From: JAAFIP01 sp043721235
Lineage (GTDB): Bacteria; Pseudomonadota; Gammaproteobacteria; Burkholderiales; Burkholderiaceae_C
DNA length: 14,703 nt
Direction: 5' to 3'
Assembly (NCBI GenBank): GCA_043721235.1
Contig: JAYSRE010000030.1
Coordinates: forward strand, 1 to 14,703
The notes under the pieces: model-generated
Databases searched by the model: none
Told to the model about the DNA's origin: nothing
The model's input: the letters and a program-made list of their open reading frames with translations, nothing else
Part shown: positions 14,421 to 14,703 of the stretch, one piece after another
How positions within the stretch are numbered: position 1 is the stretch's first letter
How the letters are laid out: each line of letters starts with the position of its first letter
Program-made: the position numbers and the translations under genes

Positions 14421-14450
14421 AGTATAAATGTGCAAGTAGCACATTTGCAA
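14421..14450 (-). promoter_or_regulatory. Sigma-70-like promoter of the DUF6502/DUF5666 operon
   Basis: Read on the - strand, TTGCAA (14450-14445, four of six to consensus) and TATACT (14426-14421, five of six) are separated by 18 bp. The start of transcription would fall around 14414, leaving a short leader of about 15 bases before the ATG at 14398. No strong ribosome site is seen in it (GGA about 11 bases upstream). Confidence 0.55.
14426..14446. promoter_or_regulatory. Perfect 8-bp inverted repeat, candidate operator
   Basis: AAATGTGC (14426-14433) and GCACATTT (14439-14446) are perfect inverted repeats separated by AAGTA. The 21-bp site almost exactly fills the spacer of the promoter at 14421-14450, the classical position for a dimeric repressor or a spacer-binding activator. 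It does not match the CRP/FNR, LexA or Fur consensus that I know. The likely binder is either the DUF6502 protein or an unlinked regulator. Confidence 0.6.
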
Positions 14451-14590
14451 GCCTAATTTGTAACGAAAAATTAATAAAACTGGGAACAAGAATGCAGCTA
14501 CGGGGTCAATTTATAGTTAAAAAAAACGCTGCTCCGTGCGCAGTGCGGACACTTAATATACCCATGGCTTTAATAAACTAAAGGCGGATT
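14451..14590. other. AT-rich intergenic stretch without a recognised gene
   Basis: This is the left part of the gap right of the DUF6502 operon. It is AT-rich with an A-run at 14519-14526 and no RNA gene, terminator or convincing + strand promoter that I can see. AAGG at 14581-14584 sits six bases before an ATG at 14591. Confidence 0.5.
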
Positions 14591-14703
14591 ATGTCGTTGA
14601 TTGCTATTATTAAAATAGCTGTTGACGCCTTATCTACAAACGGCGGTCTCAAGTCTAAGTGCAACACATCAAGTTTACTGGATCGTATCGGGTTGAATCT
14701 GCA
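14591..14703 (+). CDS. Possible start of a gene running off the right edge (unrecognised)
   Basis: An open frame begins at ATG 14591, with AAGGCGG at 14581-14587 as a plausible ribosome site, and stays open for 37 codons to the window end. The translation begins 'MSLIAIIKIAVDALSTNGG' and is not recognised. Its first 20 or so codons coincide with a degenerate copy of the dispersed repeat (14601-14655), and 37 open codons is not beyond chance. I list it only as a possibility. Confidence 0.2.
   Translation, partial: MSLIAIIKIAVDALSTNGGLKSKCNTSSLLDRIGLNL
14601..14655 (+). repeat. Degenerate third copy (C) of the dispersed repeat, opposite orientation
   Basis: GCTATTATTAAAATAGCT at 14603-14620 aligns with the reverse complement of the inner end of copies A and B, at about 15 of the first 19 positions against copy A. 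The following bases TTGACGCCTTATCTACAAA resemble the remainder of the Comamonadaceae-type element as I remember it (TTGCGCTTATTCAACAA). Similarity to copies A and B fades after the first 20 bases, so membership is tentative. Confidence 0.4.

Noticed and set aside
14333..14581. 82-codon open frame on the + strand at the left of the right-hand gap
   Set aside because: It begins antisense inside the DUF6502 gene, crosses the promoter and operator, has no ribosome site and no recognisable product.
14399..14703. CRISPR array, tRNA or attachment site in the right-hand gap
   Set aside because: There are no regularly spaced repeats, no cloverleaf-like tRNA sequence with a GTTC arm, and no integrase gene nearby.

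Overview
The window reads as a vitamin B12 (cobalamin) uptake, salvage and late-assembly locus on the + strand (1-10728), followed by a small convergent operon of poorly characterised envelope genes on the - strand (10822-14398). Moderate-to-high GC, protein similarity recalled for each family, the DUF6502/DUF5666 gene pair and a short dispersed repeat resembling one I recall from Comamonadaceae together suggest a betaproteobacterium of the order Burkholderiales, probably near Rhodoferax or Polaromonas. The taxonomic placement is inference; no marker gene is present.

B12 locus, in order: the 3' end of an outer-membrane TonB-dependent receptor (btuB), cobB (cobyrinate a,c-diamide synthase), a BtuF-like protein without a signal peptide, cobU/cobP, an exported BtuF, BtuC permease, BtuD ATPase, CobO adenosyltransferase, CbiB, CobD-type aminotransferase/decarboxylase and CobQ. 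Most junctions overlap or nearly so (GTGA, ATGA, 7-8 bp overlaps), pointing to one long transcript with translational coupling; the only gaps are 57 bp before btuC, 34 bp before cobO, roughly 100 bp before cbiB and 18 bp before cobD. The genes cover corrinoid capture, transport across both membranes, adenosylation, side-chain amidation, aminopropanol linker synthesis and attachment, and cobinamide activation. Corrin-ring genes, cobS and cobT are not in the window. A cobalamin riboswitch, if there is one, would lie upstream of btuB and outside the window.

The - strand operon is DUF6502 protein -> DUF5666 lipoprotein -> second DUF5666 lipoprotein. It is read from a promoter candidate at 14421-14450 whose -35/-10 spacer is filled by a perfect 8-bp inverted repeat. 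A hairpin with a T-run on the - strand ends this operon in the 93-bp gap facing cobQ.

Points of most interest: the predicted cytosolic BtuF-like paralogue inside the B12 operon; copies of a short dispersed repeat that have become coding sequence in cobU and cbiB, in the same reading frame, with a third degenerate copy near the right edge; an in-frame insertion with a tandem repeat next to the active site of CobQ; and the operator-controlled DUF6502/DUF5666 operon, which is the best candidate here for an undescribed system.
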